Source: Siphonodentalium dalli (lineage: Eukaryota > Mollusca > Scaphopoda > Gadilida > Siphonodentaliidae). Taken from it: 64,000 bases of DNA. The notes beneath the pieces are model-generated. The model did no database searches, had not been told where the DNA came from, and saw nothing but the letters and a program-made list of their open reading frames with translations. Location: positions 213,994,373 through 214,058,372 of the forward strand of contig CP136061.1 of the NCBI GenBank assembly GCA_032622095.1, given 5' to 3'. A program made the translations under genes and the position numbers. Positions 54,118 to 64,000 of this stretch are shown here, piece by piece (position 1 is the first letter of the stretch; each line of letters starts with the position of its first letter).

Positions 54118-54500
54118 CTAGCAGATTAGCCCGCCACTGGCGCGATTGGTCCCAAGGCTTTGGTCGATCCATTAATTTGTGTTTTTCAAGGTTTTTCAAG
54201 GGTGGACAAACTGACCCGACGAAAATATTCCCCATCGCGAGTTGACCATACATAGCAAATTTCACATCGCTGCCACCACTGACGACCGAGATATCGCCCA
54301 AGGTCATTTGTGGGTACCCGTTTCAAGGTCAATGTCACTTCAGGCGGACAAACCTGACGTAAATCTCCCCCTCCCTTAGAACCCCTAAGTACGAAATTCC
54401 GTCTCGATATATCCCGTTTTCGAGACCAAAACACTCCCCGGACAAAAGTATCCCTAGGTATAACATTTCGTCGTAATCCGCCAGTTTTACCCGATTTCAC
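54118..54500 (-). mobile_element. Helitron-like 3' part, truncated by family B repeat
   Basis: 3' end CTAG at 54121-54118 preceded (minus strand) by CGCCAGTGGCGGGCT. The body includes CACTGACGACCGAGATATCG and the CCGTCCAAAACACTC-type unit, and stops where family B begins. Matching sequence reappears at 59160-59215. Confidence 0.55.
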
Positions 54501-54972
54501 ATAAGGATTAATTGTCATGTGGACTGTTTTTATGGAGATATAACCGTGAGGTAAGTAGTCACATCTTGTGTAAAACATTTACATCTCCATAAAACAGTCC
54601 ACATGACAATTAATCCTTATATTCATATACAATTAGCGAAAAAGCCAATTTTGTAAATGTATTTAAATAGAAAAGTGTATCGTGACAACACCAGCCCAAA
54701 ATATCCCATAGCACCCTTGGCAAAAGTTAACAGGGGACAATTTCTTTATATTGAAACCTGATGATTTAATTTAAGTCAATCCTGCGCGAGTCCAAATGCG
54801 CCCAAAACATTACACGTTTTTCTTTCCTGTATCGATGACGTATCGATGTAATTATGGGCTTGCAGTTATGAGATGTTGTGCGTTCACCGAGAAATAACTG
54901 CAACTAGTCACGTGGGCGCCGACCAATCGAAATGCTGGATTTAGTGATAATCAAACTTAGTATGTAAATATA
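54501..54972 (+). repeat. Hairpin-headed dispersed repeat (family B), copy 2
   Basis: Same structure and orientation as 6569-7080, with a shorter snapback (about 50-bp arms) and the same tail (TCAATCCTGCGCGAGTCC, GAGAAATAACTGCAACTAG). It ends 5 bp before the large inverted repeat. Confidence 0.78.
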
Positions 54973-54977
54973 TTGAA

Positions 54978-57900
54978 CTAGCAGGGTTAACCGGCGTTGC
55001 CCAGGTTAATGTATGCTGTGGATATTTGTTGGGAATAGAGAATGCTCTTGCTTAAAGTGTTATATTTTTGAAATTGTATATTCAAATAGCATCACAAAAC
55101 ATGATTATTACAGTCATGGAATATAAGTAGTGGCTCACCTTGTCAATTGTCATTCTGTTTATCGCGATTAATCCGTTCCACCAATAATGAAGTATTTATT
55201 TATTGACAACTGCGTATACATTAGACGTTATAATATGATACATGGACATCATAAACACATTAGTTCGATAAAAGATGATAATTGGGTTTTACATAATGAG
55301 ATGTATCAATCAATCTAGTGGGTTGAACTAAGATCTCGAGGACACCTGGCTATTATATCTCCACGAAGATACAGATGTTTCAAAGAAATTTCCAGGTGCT
55401 CCTCTGTTCATAGTGCTATATATTGGCTAAATATTCTCAGTTTAAACGAAATGTTACTGCGCAGATATATCAGCTACATGTGCCAGGCACAGAGCGAGAT
55501 TTTGAGTTGTTTATGTCAGTCGATGAGTCTGTTCTAAAACACTTGTCAGATGTCAGTATTGGTAGGATCCTGAAAAGTCTTGTGCTACTAACTGCATTTT
55601 CTTTTATATCAGAAGAAACTATATTTGACTGCACACTGTGACACTATTTTTGAACATGCCTTCCATATCTCTGGACAAATTGTAACTTTTTGTGGAAACT
55701 GTATTGAATGGAATAGACTAAACTTTGTTATTATATATATGCAATCCTCTGACGGCTCGAGGTCTCTCAGTTTGCACGAATATATGTATCTCTTCAATAG
55801 AATGATAAGTATACGTTTAATGCTTCTTCTAATTATCTCTTTTTGCTAGCTCATTGTGTGAATGCCTTGATTATCATCTCCATATAAATATGACTGTTAA
55901 GAAGATATAATTGTTCAAGTGACTTATGTGGGTCACGATATGTCGGGATTGTGAAATGTGAACGCCCAACTACTTAAAATGATATAGAGATGGCCTGGTG
56001 ACTGTATATAACATATATGTGGATATCGGCGAATAGCAATCTTATCAATGACAGTGCATATCCGCTCGCCATCCGTGACGCAAACGACACCAAATTTAAT
56101 TTAATTTAATTCATGGTATATCATTAGAGAAAAACGTATATGAATTTGGTGGAATTTGGTTTATTAAATCAATTGTTGATGCAACGCTGACTCGAACAAC
56201 GCCATATTGTGAAGGTGATTATGTATTCGTTTGGTGGAAATCAGCGACAAAACTATTTCACCATATTTTTTTAATTTTGACGACCTCCCCCTTTCTTCCC
56301 CTGACACCAACAGCGTCATTTTAGAAAATTTTAACCCGAGAAGAACGTGCCTGAATTTGATGGTAACTGGTACTAAAAATATTTTGTATCAGTTTTGGTG
56401 ACCCTCCCGTCCCTATTTCGGACTCAAGCTGCACACACTAAGACTCATTAGAGATTAGAGATGCATATATATGAAATTGGTGAAAATTGGCGAGTATACA
56501 AATTTGTATCAAATTTAAGGTCCCCATATCTCTCACCCATAGGGCACCAATTTGTCGCCGATTGCCACGAAACTTACATATAATTATCCCCATGATATGA
56601 AGAATCCAACGGTGTGGTTTAAATATGTCAAAAGTGGCGTCATTTGAGTCAGGGATGAACGGAAGGGGAGAGGGGCACCAAAATTGATAAAACTAATTTT
56701 AGCGCCGATTTCCACCAAATTGATATATATTCTTCTTCATGATACAATGAATCTAATTGTGCGATTTAACAACGGCAAATTGTTGTTTTTGGATGAGATA
56801 TTGGGAGGGGTGGGCACTAGATTTGATAATAAGTCGCCGATTGCCACCACACTTATACAAAATCATCCCCATGGTATGAGGAGTCTAATTGTGTGGCTTT
56901 TATCTGTCAAATGTGGCCTCATTCGAGTCAGGGTTGCATTGAAAGGGACAGGGGCACCAAAATTGATGCAAAAATATTTTTAGCGCCAATTTCCACCAAT
57001 TGATACACGTTCTTATCCTTCTTATCCATGATACGATGAATCTAATCGTGATTTAAAGACGCCATAGTGGTGCTGTTTGTGTGAGAGATGGAGAGGGGAT
57101 GGATTGGCACCAAATTTTATAAAAAAAATTGTTTAGTTGCCGATTATCACTAAACTTATAAACAATCATCTCCATGATATCAGGAGTGTAATCGTGTGGT
57201 TTAAGGATGTCACAAGTTGGGCCATTCGAGTCAGTGGTATATAGAGATGAGAGGGACACAACAAATTATATTTATATGTTTAGTGCCGATTTCCACCAGA
57301 TTGATACATATTCTTCTCCGTGATACGAGGAATCTTATCGTGTGATTTAGATACACCAAATTGGTGCCCTATGGGTGAGAGATATGGGGACCTTAAATTT
57401 GATACGAATTTGTATACTCGCCAATTTTCACCAATTTCATATATATGCATCTCTAATCGCTAATGAGTCTTAGTGTGTGTAGCTTGAGTCCGAAATAGGG
57501 ACGGGATGGTCACCAAAACTGATACAAAATATTTTTAGTACCAATTACCATCAAATTCAGACACGTTCTTCTCAAATGATACAAGAAATAAAATCGTGCT
57601 GTCTGTCTGTCTTTTTGTCTGTCTGTGTGCGTTCTATATATAACTTCACGCGGTACAATCGAGATGGCACCAAGGTGTTCTAAGAGGGGTAACTTTTTGC
57701 AAGGAAGATAATGGTGCGGGTTGAAATTTTCTAAAATGACGCTGTTGGTGGGAGGGGAAAATTTAAAAATATGGTGAAATAGTCTTGTCGCTGATTTCCA
57801 CAAACGAATACATAATCACTTTCGCAATATGGCGTTAAATCACATTTGGTGTCGTTTGCGTCACGGATGGCGAGCGGATATGCACTATCATTGGTAAGAT

Positions 57901-58795
57901 TGCTATTCGCCGATATCCACATGTAAGTTATATACAGTCACCAGGCCATCTCCATATCATTTTAAGTAGTTGGGCGTTCACATTTCACAATCCCGACATA
58001 TGGTGACCCGCATAAGTCACTTGAACAATTATATCTTCTTAACAGTCATATTTATATGGGAATGGCAATCAAGGCATTCACACAATGAGCTAGCAAAAAG
58101 AGATAACTAGAAGAAGCATTAAACGAAAATTTATCATTCTATTGAAGAGATACATATATTCGTGCAAGCTGAGAGACCTCGAACCGTCAGAGGATTTATA
58201 TATAATAACAAAACTGAGTCTTTTCCATTCAATACAGACATCTGACAAGGGTTTTAGAACAGACTCATCGACTGACATAAACAACTCAAAATCTCGCTCT
58301 GTAACATGTAGCTGATATATGTGCGCAGCAATATTTCGTTTAAACTAAGAATATTTAGTCAATATATAGCACCTGGAAATTTCTTTGAAACATCTGTATC
58401 TTGATGGTGATATGATAGCCAGGTGTCCTCGAGATCTTAGTCCAACCCACTAGATTGATTGATACATCTCAATATGTAAAACCAAATTATCATCTTTTAT
58501 CGAATTAATGTGTTTAGGATGTTCATGTATCATATTATAACGTCTAATGTATACGCAGTTGTAAATAAATAAATACTTCATTATTGGTGAAACGGATTAA
58601 TCGCGATAAACACAATGACAATTGACAAGGTGAGCCACTACTTATATTCCATGACTGTAATAACCATATTTTGTGATTCTATTTGAATATACAATTTATG
58701 AGAAAACGTATAACACTTTAAGCAAGAGCATTATCTATTCCCAACAAATATCCACAGCATGCATTAACCTGGGCAACGCCGGGTAACCCTGCTAG
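54978..58795. mobile_element. 3.8 kb inverted repeat with Helitron-type 3' ends on both sides
   Basis: Left arm 54978 to about 56552, right arm about 57358-58795, inverted and highly similar throughout. Both outer ends read, going outward, GGGCAACGCCGG(G/-)T(T/A)AACCCTG then CTAG. A single element has one such end, so this is a head-to-head pair or a palindromic derivative. Shared arm content includes GGATGGCGAGCGGATATGCA and GAGGACACCTGGCTAT. No known protein is encoded. The two arms share a mirrored open frame (MSVDESVLK(H/P)LSDV) that I do not recognise. Confidence 0.78.
56552..57357. repeat. Loop of tandem about 130-155-bp units
   Basis: GCCGATTGCCAC or GCCGATTTCCACCA recurs at about 56558, 56704, 56836, 56985, 57138 and 57283, followed by ATGATA(T/C)-AGGA-TCTAATCGTGTG. 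This is the centre of the inverted repeat, itself a degenerate minisatellite. Confidence 0.7.
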
Positions 58796-58980
58796 TTATA
58801 TATAAGTTTGCTGGCAATCGGCGACAAATTTTGTTCTGCCCCTTCCCCTTTTCTGCCCCTGATAACAACGGCGTCACTTTAGAAAATTCTAACCCCGACC
58901 ATTATCTTTCTCGTAAAAAGTTACTCCTAGTAGACCCCTTTGGTATCATCTAGATGGTCCCCTGTGAATTTATATAGAAC

Positions 58981-59011
<31 letters not shown>

Positions 59012-59240
59012 TTCGCAAATATAGATATAGATTGACCATTTTGAAGCTCAGGTCGGGTCACGATTTGACCACTTCATGACACTTCCCAGACAAAAGTACT
59101 CATAGGTAGCAAGTTTGGACTCAATCGGTCAAGCCGTTTTTGAGTCTGTAAAGATTACACATACACAACAAATTTCACGTTGATGTCACCACTGATGACC
59201 GAGATATCGCCCAATCAGTAGCAATCCACAATATACTAGG
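58796..59240. other. Helitron-body fragments and (GACA)n
   Basis: Fragments of the minus-array body (GACCATTTTGAAGCTCAGGT, ACTGATGACCGAGATATCGC) with a clean (ACAG)n tract at 58979-59010. Confidence 0.6.
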
Positions 59241-59511
59241 ATTTTGTATTGATGAAATTACTGTCAATATTCATATGAAAATAGCCCTCAGCAGCCCCAA
59301 ATTTTCTAAAATTTTCCTCGGGGGAGACCCCCCGGACCCCTCCTATGAGAGGGGCGTGCCCCCTCTCGTGCACTCCTGTATGTCCTAGGCGGACGGCCTT
59401 TATGTTTTTTCTCCCCATCTCCGCAAAACAATTTGATCAATTTTAACCAATGTATGTACAAAGAAACACATATAGTGTTAATGTGGATGTTTAGTCGGCC
59501 CGTGTAATACG
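59241..59511. repeat. Dispersed repeat fragment
   Basis: ATATGAAAATAGCCCTCAGC, CCGGACCCCTCCTATGAGAG and GTGCCCCCTCTCGTG. Resembles the TATAGCCCTCACC repeats at 21215 and 21495 at one end. Confidence 0.4.
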
Positions 59512-59924
59512 AGTCTATGGAATCCTATTAGGGCCACTTGCTAATGGCGCTTTCGGCGCACTTTTTTTCGCTTTCGGCGCGCGCCGAAACATACCCTAAT
59601 GGCGCACTTTTTGTCGCTTCCGGCGCGCGTCATTAGGGAGTGGACCTAATAGTATGCCTAATGGCGCTTTCGGCGCGCACCGAAAGCGACAAAAAGTGCG
59701 CCATTAGTAACGCGCCGAAACATGCGCTAATATCGCACATTTTGTCGCTTTCGGCCGAAAGCGACAAAAAGTGCGCCGAAAGCGACAAATAGTGCGCCGT
59801 AACGGCGCATATTTTGTCGCTTTCGGCGCTTTCGGCGCGTTACTAATGGCGCACTTTTTGTCGCTTTCGGCGCATCGCGCCGAAAGCGCCATTAGCAAGT
59901 GGCCCTAATAGGATTCCATAAGTC
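59512..59924. mobile_element. GCGC/TTTTTGTCGC palindromic element with perfect 40-bp TIRs
   Basis: TIR TATGGAATCCTATTAGGGCC continuing ACTTGCTAATGGCGCTTTCG at 59516-59555, repeated exactly inverted at 59881-59920. It is flanked by AGTC on both sides (59512-59515, 59921-59924), a possible 4-bp duplication. The interior is built almost only from GGCGCACTTTTTGTCGCTTT and CGGCGCGC modules in both orientations. It is much richer in GC than its surroundings and encodes no protein. Confidence 0.8.
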
Positions 59925-60267
59925 TCAGCTGTCTGACCATCGACGCAGTCCTGTCTGGGATTTTGCGCGCCAATGTAGGTCGTGACGTCATGATGTACGT
60001 CTTGATGTCATGACGCCTTTACTGGTTTCCCCAAGAAGCAATCTTAAAAGGACTTTGCGTTCTTTCAATCGGAACGTATAGTTTCCGTTGGTCAGCCTTG
60101 TACTTTGAGAATATTTCTTCAATGTTTTAGGCGGAAATTAATACCATTAGAAAATGGAAGATCAAATCTAAATAGCCAGTAATGCCTCTAGAAACCTCTT
60201 TCGGGGCAAATAATTTTCATATTTTTATAAAATATGAAAACAAGACTTTTCTTGCAATTTCAATTAA

Positions 60268-60436
60268 GGAATAACGGTGTTGTTTTTTTTGTGATTTCGG
60301 AAAGGTACAGCGAATATACTGTGGCAATTTTAGTTAATGGGCGACGGCAGAGCCGGAACCCATTAACGGGTATTTGCCACAGTATATTCGCCATGCATGT
60401 ACCTTTCCGAAATCACAAAACACCACACTGTTATCC
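60268..60436. repeat. Long hairpin
   Basis: Arms with GTGATTTCGGAAAGGTAC, GCGAATATACTGTGGCAA and TTAATGGG are repeated inverted around an 18-bp loop (CGACGGCAGAGCCGGAAC). Outer parts (AATAACGGTGTTG / CACCACACTGTTAT) pair more weakly. A small foldback element or recent inverted duplication. Confidence 0.75.
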
Positions 60437-61025
60437 CCATTCTAATGCTCTTCGAACTTAAAACATTATTTAGACAAACAAATGCCTCGTAATTATCAAC
60501 GAAATATGCGGCCAATTCACGACTCTTTATTTTACATTTAATGGGCTAGATAATATATAGTCCCCCAATTAACATCGCTCCTATCGTTAAAAATTAAGAT
60601 AAAGATGAAAAATTGCCAACAGTCACAACAATTAGTTTCTGCATGTAGTAGATGTCTTTTACAGAATTTTATCACATACAAATTGCGGTTTTTATTTTAC
60701 CGCGAACTTGAAGTTGAATTGAATTTCAAACAATGAAAATTGTTTACTCAACATTGAGATGTATTTCATGCCGTATTTGTCGCAGTTTCATGTCAAGAAA
60801 TTTGGTCAAATGATATCGAATCAATGATATTGATGGAATATAACGGCTTGTCCAAACGGATGAAAAAAGAGTTCCCATATTACAGTATCACGCATATTTT
60901 TGTTTGCGGCAGATTAACCAAACACTGAAACAGGCTATAAGCCTTGTCACTGGTTCACGATTTTCAAGATGGTCGTTGATTTCATATGGTCCGATTCCTA
61001 GTATTTTACCCAACCCACTGGTAAG

Positions 61026-61480
61026 AGGTCAAAGTTAAGTAGCATCCATTTGTAAACATTCGACAATGCGAGCATTTTTTTTATCAGCATTTGATGGCAT
61101 AATTTCAGTTATTTTGAGTGCCACTACGGGTTTAAGAATTGTTTTGGGATCATGTCCTCTACATGGTTAGGACCTGCATGGTGACGATGCAGATATTCAG
61201 ACGTTTAAGCGATGGACGCCACCTTTTGTCAACAAACTTCTCATAATTTAACGATAAATAGGGAGTATTTGTGAAAAAATAACACAAAACATATATGTGA
61301 TACACTCAATCCATCTACTACGCGAAACCTACGTATTTTATGTGTCCAGTGTGATTGTTTAATTAGTTTTATGAAGTTGTCGCACCTGCGATTAGGTAAC
61401 AAACTGTTGCCATTTTATTTTGCAAATTCCCAGACTGGAGACTTATGGTAAAAATAGATGCTACTTCTTAACTTTGACCT
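61026..61480. mobile_element. 455-bp element with AGGTCAAAGTTAAG inverted ends
   Basis: Left AGGTCAAAGTTAAGTAGCATC; right, read inward, AGGTCAAAGTTAAGAAGTAGC with a 3-bp insertion. AT-rich interior, no coding capacity. Target duplication not resolved. Confidence 0.55.
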
Positions 61481-62645
61481 CCGGAGACCAAATAGCGGAT
61501 TCACCACAAGTTAGTGATCTCACTTACTCTGTCGCTATCGGCAGAATGGAGCCTGGATGGGGGTATCTTATTGTGCTGCTAGCAGCATAAGAGCCATATC
61601 GTGCAATTAGGTTATTCTGCTGCCAACGCCAGAATAAAAATCGGACCTTATTATGCCGGTAGCGGTATAATGGCCTTGTCCTTTTGTTTATAACCATTTG
61701 ACTCGAAAATAGGAAACGGTAAACACGTTACTGATCGTTACGATCTTCAGATAGATTGCTATTATGACTATTATACACCAATCTGGCCGCATGTAACTTA
61801 CATTTAGCTTCACATTGACTATATCACCTATGTTCTCGTTATATCACCGCGACGGCAGGTTTAATTTACGAAGCGTTTGCTGTGGTGTCCACGAAGGAGC
61901 ATAGTAACGTTCCGTTTCACCAAAAATTACACAATCCTACATTTAGTAGTCGCTAGGTGACATTGGTTATCCCCCTTCTGAACAGATTATATCGATAACC
62001 GACATTCTGATATTCAATCGGGCATCACGTGTCCTCCGTTCCTCAGATTGGATACCAAGACAAAGCTTATCGCGAACCCCGATATGATATTGTTTTATAT
62101 ACAATCCTTAGAGTATTGCCTGATGAACGTATACCATAAATATGCAATTGTAAATAATATGTAAAACCAACAAGAAGAACACGAAGAAATAGATAAACTT
62201 TGAACCACCGATGAATCTATCTATAATAGCCCGATCGAGTTAAATTAGATTGATCGGTCTTCCTGGCACATTGCTCACTGTTGTAAGAAAAATACCTCTA
62301 AATTTCTTAAATATTAAAATTTCGTTTTATTTGAAGATGTGTAGACCTACATGTATGTTGAATATTCTCAGTAAATAATGATTATGTGCGTTTCAAAAGA
62401 AATCAGAATAAATTGTTATTTTGTTAAGTATTGGTTGAAAGATAATTATATAACAGTTTAGAGTGACTCCCCTCTTCCCAGATGCATGCTAACTGGTAAA
62501 CCGATCGGTCTATTTATAAGTCCGACCGGGCTAGTATAGATCACTCGGCGATTCACCCAGACCAGTTGGATGGCTCAAACGACGTTTCGTATCGTATAGT
62601 GATCTAATGAAGGAGTCGCTATAGTTGTATATCATTGATATGGTC

Positions 62646-62648
<3 letters not shown>
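61481..62648. other. No feature recognised
   Basis: Unassigned sequence. A local inverted motif around TATTATGCCGGTAGCGGTATAA at about 61649-61670 is short. Confidence 0.4.

Positions 62649-62701
<53 letters not shown>
62649..62701. repeat. (AT)n microsatellite
   Basis: About 26 perfect AT units. Confidence 0.95.
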
Positions 62702-62706
<5 letters not shown>

Positions 62707-62709
62707 CAT

Positions 62710-62850
62710 AGTCAGAAATGGTAACGCCCTCAAGATCATATTATTAGGCATTATATATACAATTAAAATAAAATATGGTTTCATGAATGCACCACCTCAG
62801 AATTCGGTTAAAACAACTAAACCTTCAAATTATTACAACAACTACGGCTT
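62710..62850 (+). repeat. Dispersed repeat shared with 45561
   Basis: GTCAGAAATGGTAACGC(C/G)CTCAAGATCATAT and CTCAGAATTC(C/G)GTTAAA blocks match 45561-45680, inside the TTAA-5 composite. The AATGGTAACGCC core also lies near both ends of the CAGGG pair at 26.7/32.5 kb. Confidence 0.6.
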
Positions 62851-62919
62851 ATTACTGCGGGTTACTCATTCACCACGCCAGAAAACCTCTACATGCAGAC
62901 CAAAAATCTACTAATCGGA

Positions 62920-63294
62920 TTAATTACACGCCCGATACATCTCATTACGACCTTTATTACAACTGAGACATACTTCATCAGCAAAGTTAGCTGTTCCCAC
63001 AATAATATCTTCAAGGGTGGCCCAGCCATTGTTCATACCTAAATATCGAAAGCAATTAACGCGGTCATAAAAGTTACATACTGCAACAATGAGACACCCG
63101 CGAAGATACATCCACGAAAACCCGAAATGTGTTGCCTGCGAGATATCCCCATCGCTCAATAGCTCCATTGACACTGCAAGATCAGCCTTATTACAATTTT
63201 CTAATATAACTCGCATCGCGTGAAACCAGAAATGTGTTGTCCTGAAATATATCACCATCGCATTGAAAAGTTCAGCGTAGCAGTTAACACCCAT
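62920..63294 (-). CDS. Unrecognised 124-codon open frame with internal duplication
   Basis: Opens MGVNCYAELFNAMVIYFRTT and ends at TAA. The start codon and reality are unproven. Two about 40-bp segments 105 bp apart (63118 and 63223: AAACC(C/A)GAAATGTGTTG and GATAT(C/-)CCCATCG) give related peptides (FHAMRVILENCNKAD; FSWMYLRGCLIV side). No domain recognised. A tandem-duplicated non-coding segment or exon fragment is equally possible. Confidence 0.2.
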   Translation of the reverse strand: MGVNCYAELFNAMVIYFRTTHFWFHAMRVILENCNKADLAVSMELLSDGDISQATHFGFSWMYLRGCLIVAVCNFYDRVNCFRYLGMNNGWATLEDIIVGTANFADEVCLSCNKGRNEMYRACN

Positions 63295-64000
63295 AGGGCG
63301 AAATAAAGCAACGCGTAAGTTGACATGACGTCTGTTCTGTCTGGCTTTCGATAAGTTCTGAAGTGCTCTTCGCGCCTCTCAGGTGTACTCGATCACTACT
63401 CCGGCAATATTCAGAATCCTCTCCCACGACCCTGGTATGAAACGTCTATAAATTAGAATCCATTTAATATAATTATAAATCTTTCAGACGCTCAATGTTA
63501 CCACTTTAAAGACTCAACAACCGACTGGTCATGGCGGTTCCACCCAATGGTTGTTTTTAAGAAGAAGGGGTCATACCTAATATACAGTGCTAATACACAG
63601 TAGATCGAACGATTCTCTGACAGTGTTGTTATATAGTACTTGCCATAAACCTCCTAGTGTTCTCCACCGGATTTTGACAGACACTCGCAGTCACACTGGG
63701 AACAGTGACACTCAGAGTAACACTGACAGTGAATGAGTGATAGTGATACAGTGCTCAAATTGTTCGAATTATTTTTCTAGAATTAAATATATATTCTTTA
63801 TTTGTAGAATAACAATCAATTATCGCGACAATCGTCGTCAACAATGGATGACGTTGATAATTTGATCGATTCAATGATTGTTGACACTGTCGGTGAATTT
63901 CAGATTTACTTGAAAACTGTACAAAATTATTCGACGACAATTTGTATTGTCGCATTTCGGCTAATCTGTCAACCGTAACATTACTTCGTACTCAACAGAC
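63295..64000. other. No feature recognised
   Basis: AT-rich, with a loose CAGTGACA/CACTCAGAG repetitive patch around 63680-63750. No coding motifs. Confidence 0.4.

Overview
This is a window of repeat-dense, AT-rich metazoan DNA. The evidence is multi-exon coding sequence with GT/AG splice junctions and several eukaryotic transposon classes (piggyBac, TTAA-targeted short elements, Helitron-like elements, a LINE, a tRNA-derived SINE). There is no operon structure and no ordinary host gene that I can name. Repeat content is compatible with a marine invertebrate, perhaps a lophotrochozoan, but the species cannot be fixed from the sequence.

The main object is a minus-strand, roughly 15-exon gene for a KDZ (Kyakuja-Dileera-Zisupton) superfamily transposase, assembled by eye across about 44 kb (51402 down to 7245). 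In order it carries a His/Ser/Thr-rich N-terminus, a CxC2-type cysteine cluster, the FCSCE block, an EEYRRF...CPVCPK block, an ALDGNFGLVRK block, a FGASCKHE...NLLHGE block, YDVGC, FHGYGHKTSCQ, GFGLCEGELMERLWSYLRPF, and a Lys/Arg/Glu-rich coiled C-terminus. Splice phases agree at nearly every junction. One TAA interrupts exon 5. The introns are stuffed with younger elements.

Layout: 1-2563, piggyBac transposase pseudogene (minus) split by about 0.9 kb. 3129-7080, palindromic element, TTAA element, SINE, hairpin repeat. 7161-51402, the KDZ gene, whose introns hold TTAA-1 copies, a Helitron-like element at 19.5 kb and a tandem array at 32.6-33.8 kb, a CAGGG-TIR pair spanning 26.7-32.5 kb, a 2.1 kb element with 8-bp target duplications (40.1-42.3 kb) and a LINE (43.5-50.9 kb). 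The LINE ORF1 was hit twice by TTAA elements. 52.3-54.1 kb, a minus-strand head-to-tail Helitron-like array. 54.98-58.80 kb, a 3.8 kb inverted repeat bounded at both ends by Helitron-type 3' ends. 59.5-59.9 kb, an unusual GCGC/TTTTTGTCGC palindromic element. 60.2-64 kb, hairpins, an (AT)n tract and mostly unassigned sequence.

The parts relate by nesting order. The KDZ gene is the oldest recognisable layer, the LINE landed in its second intron, and TTAA elements landed in the LINE. A MITE sits in one copy of a tandem duplication next to the still-empty copy.
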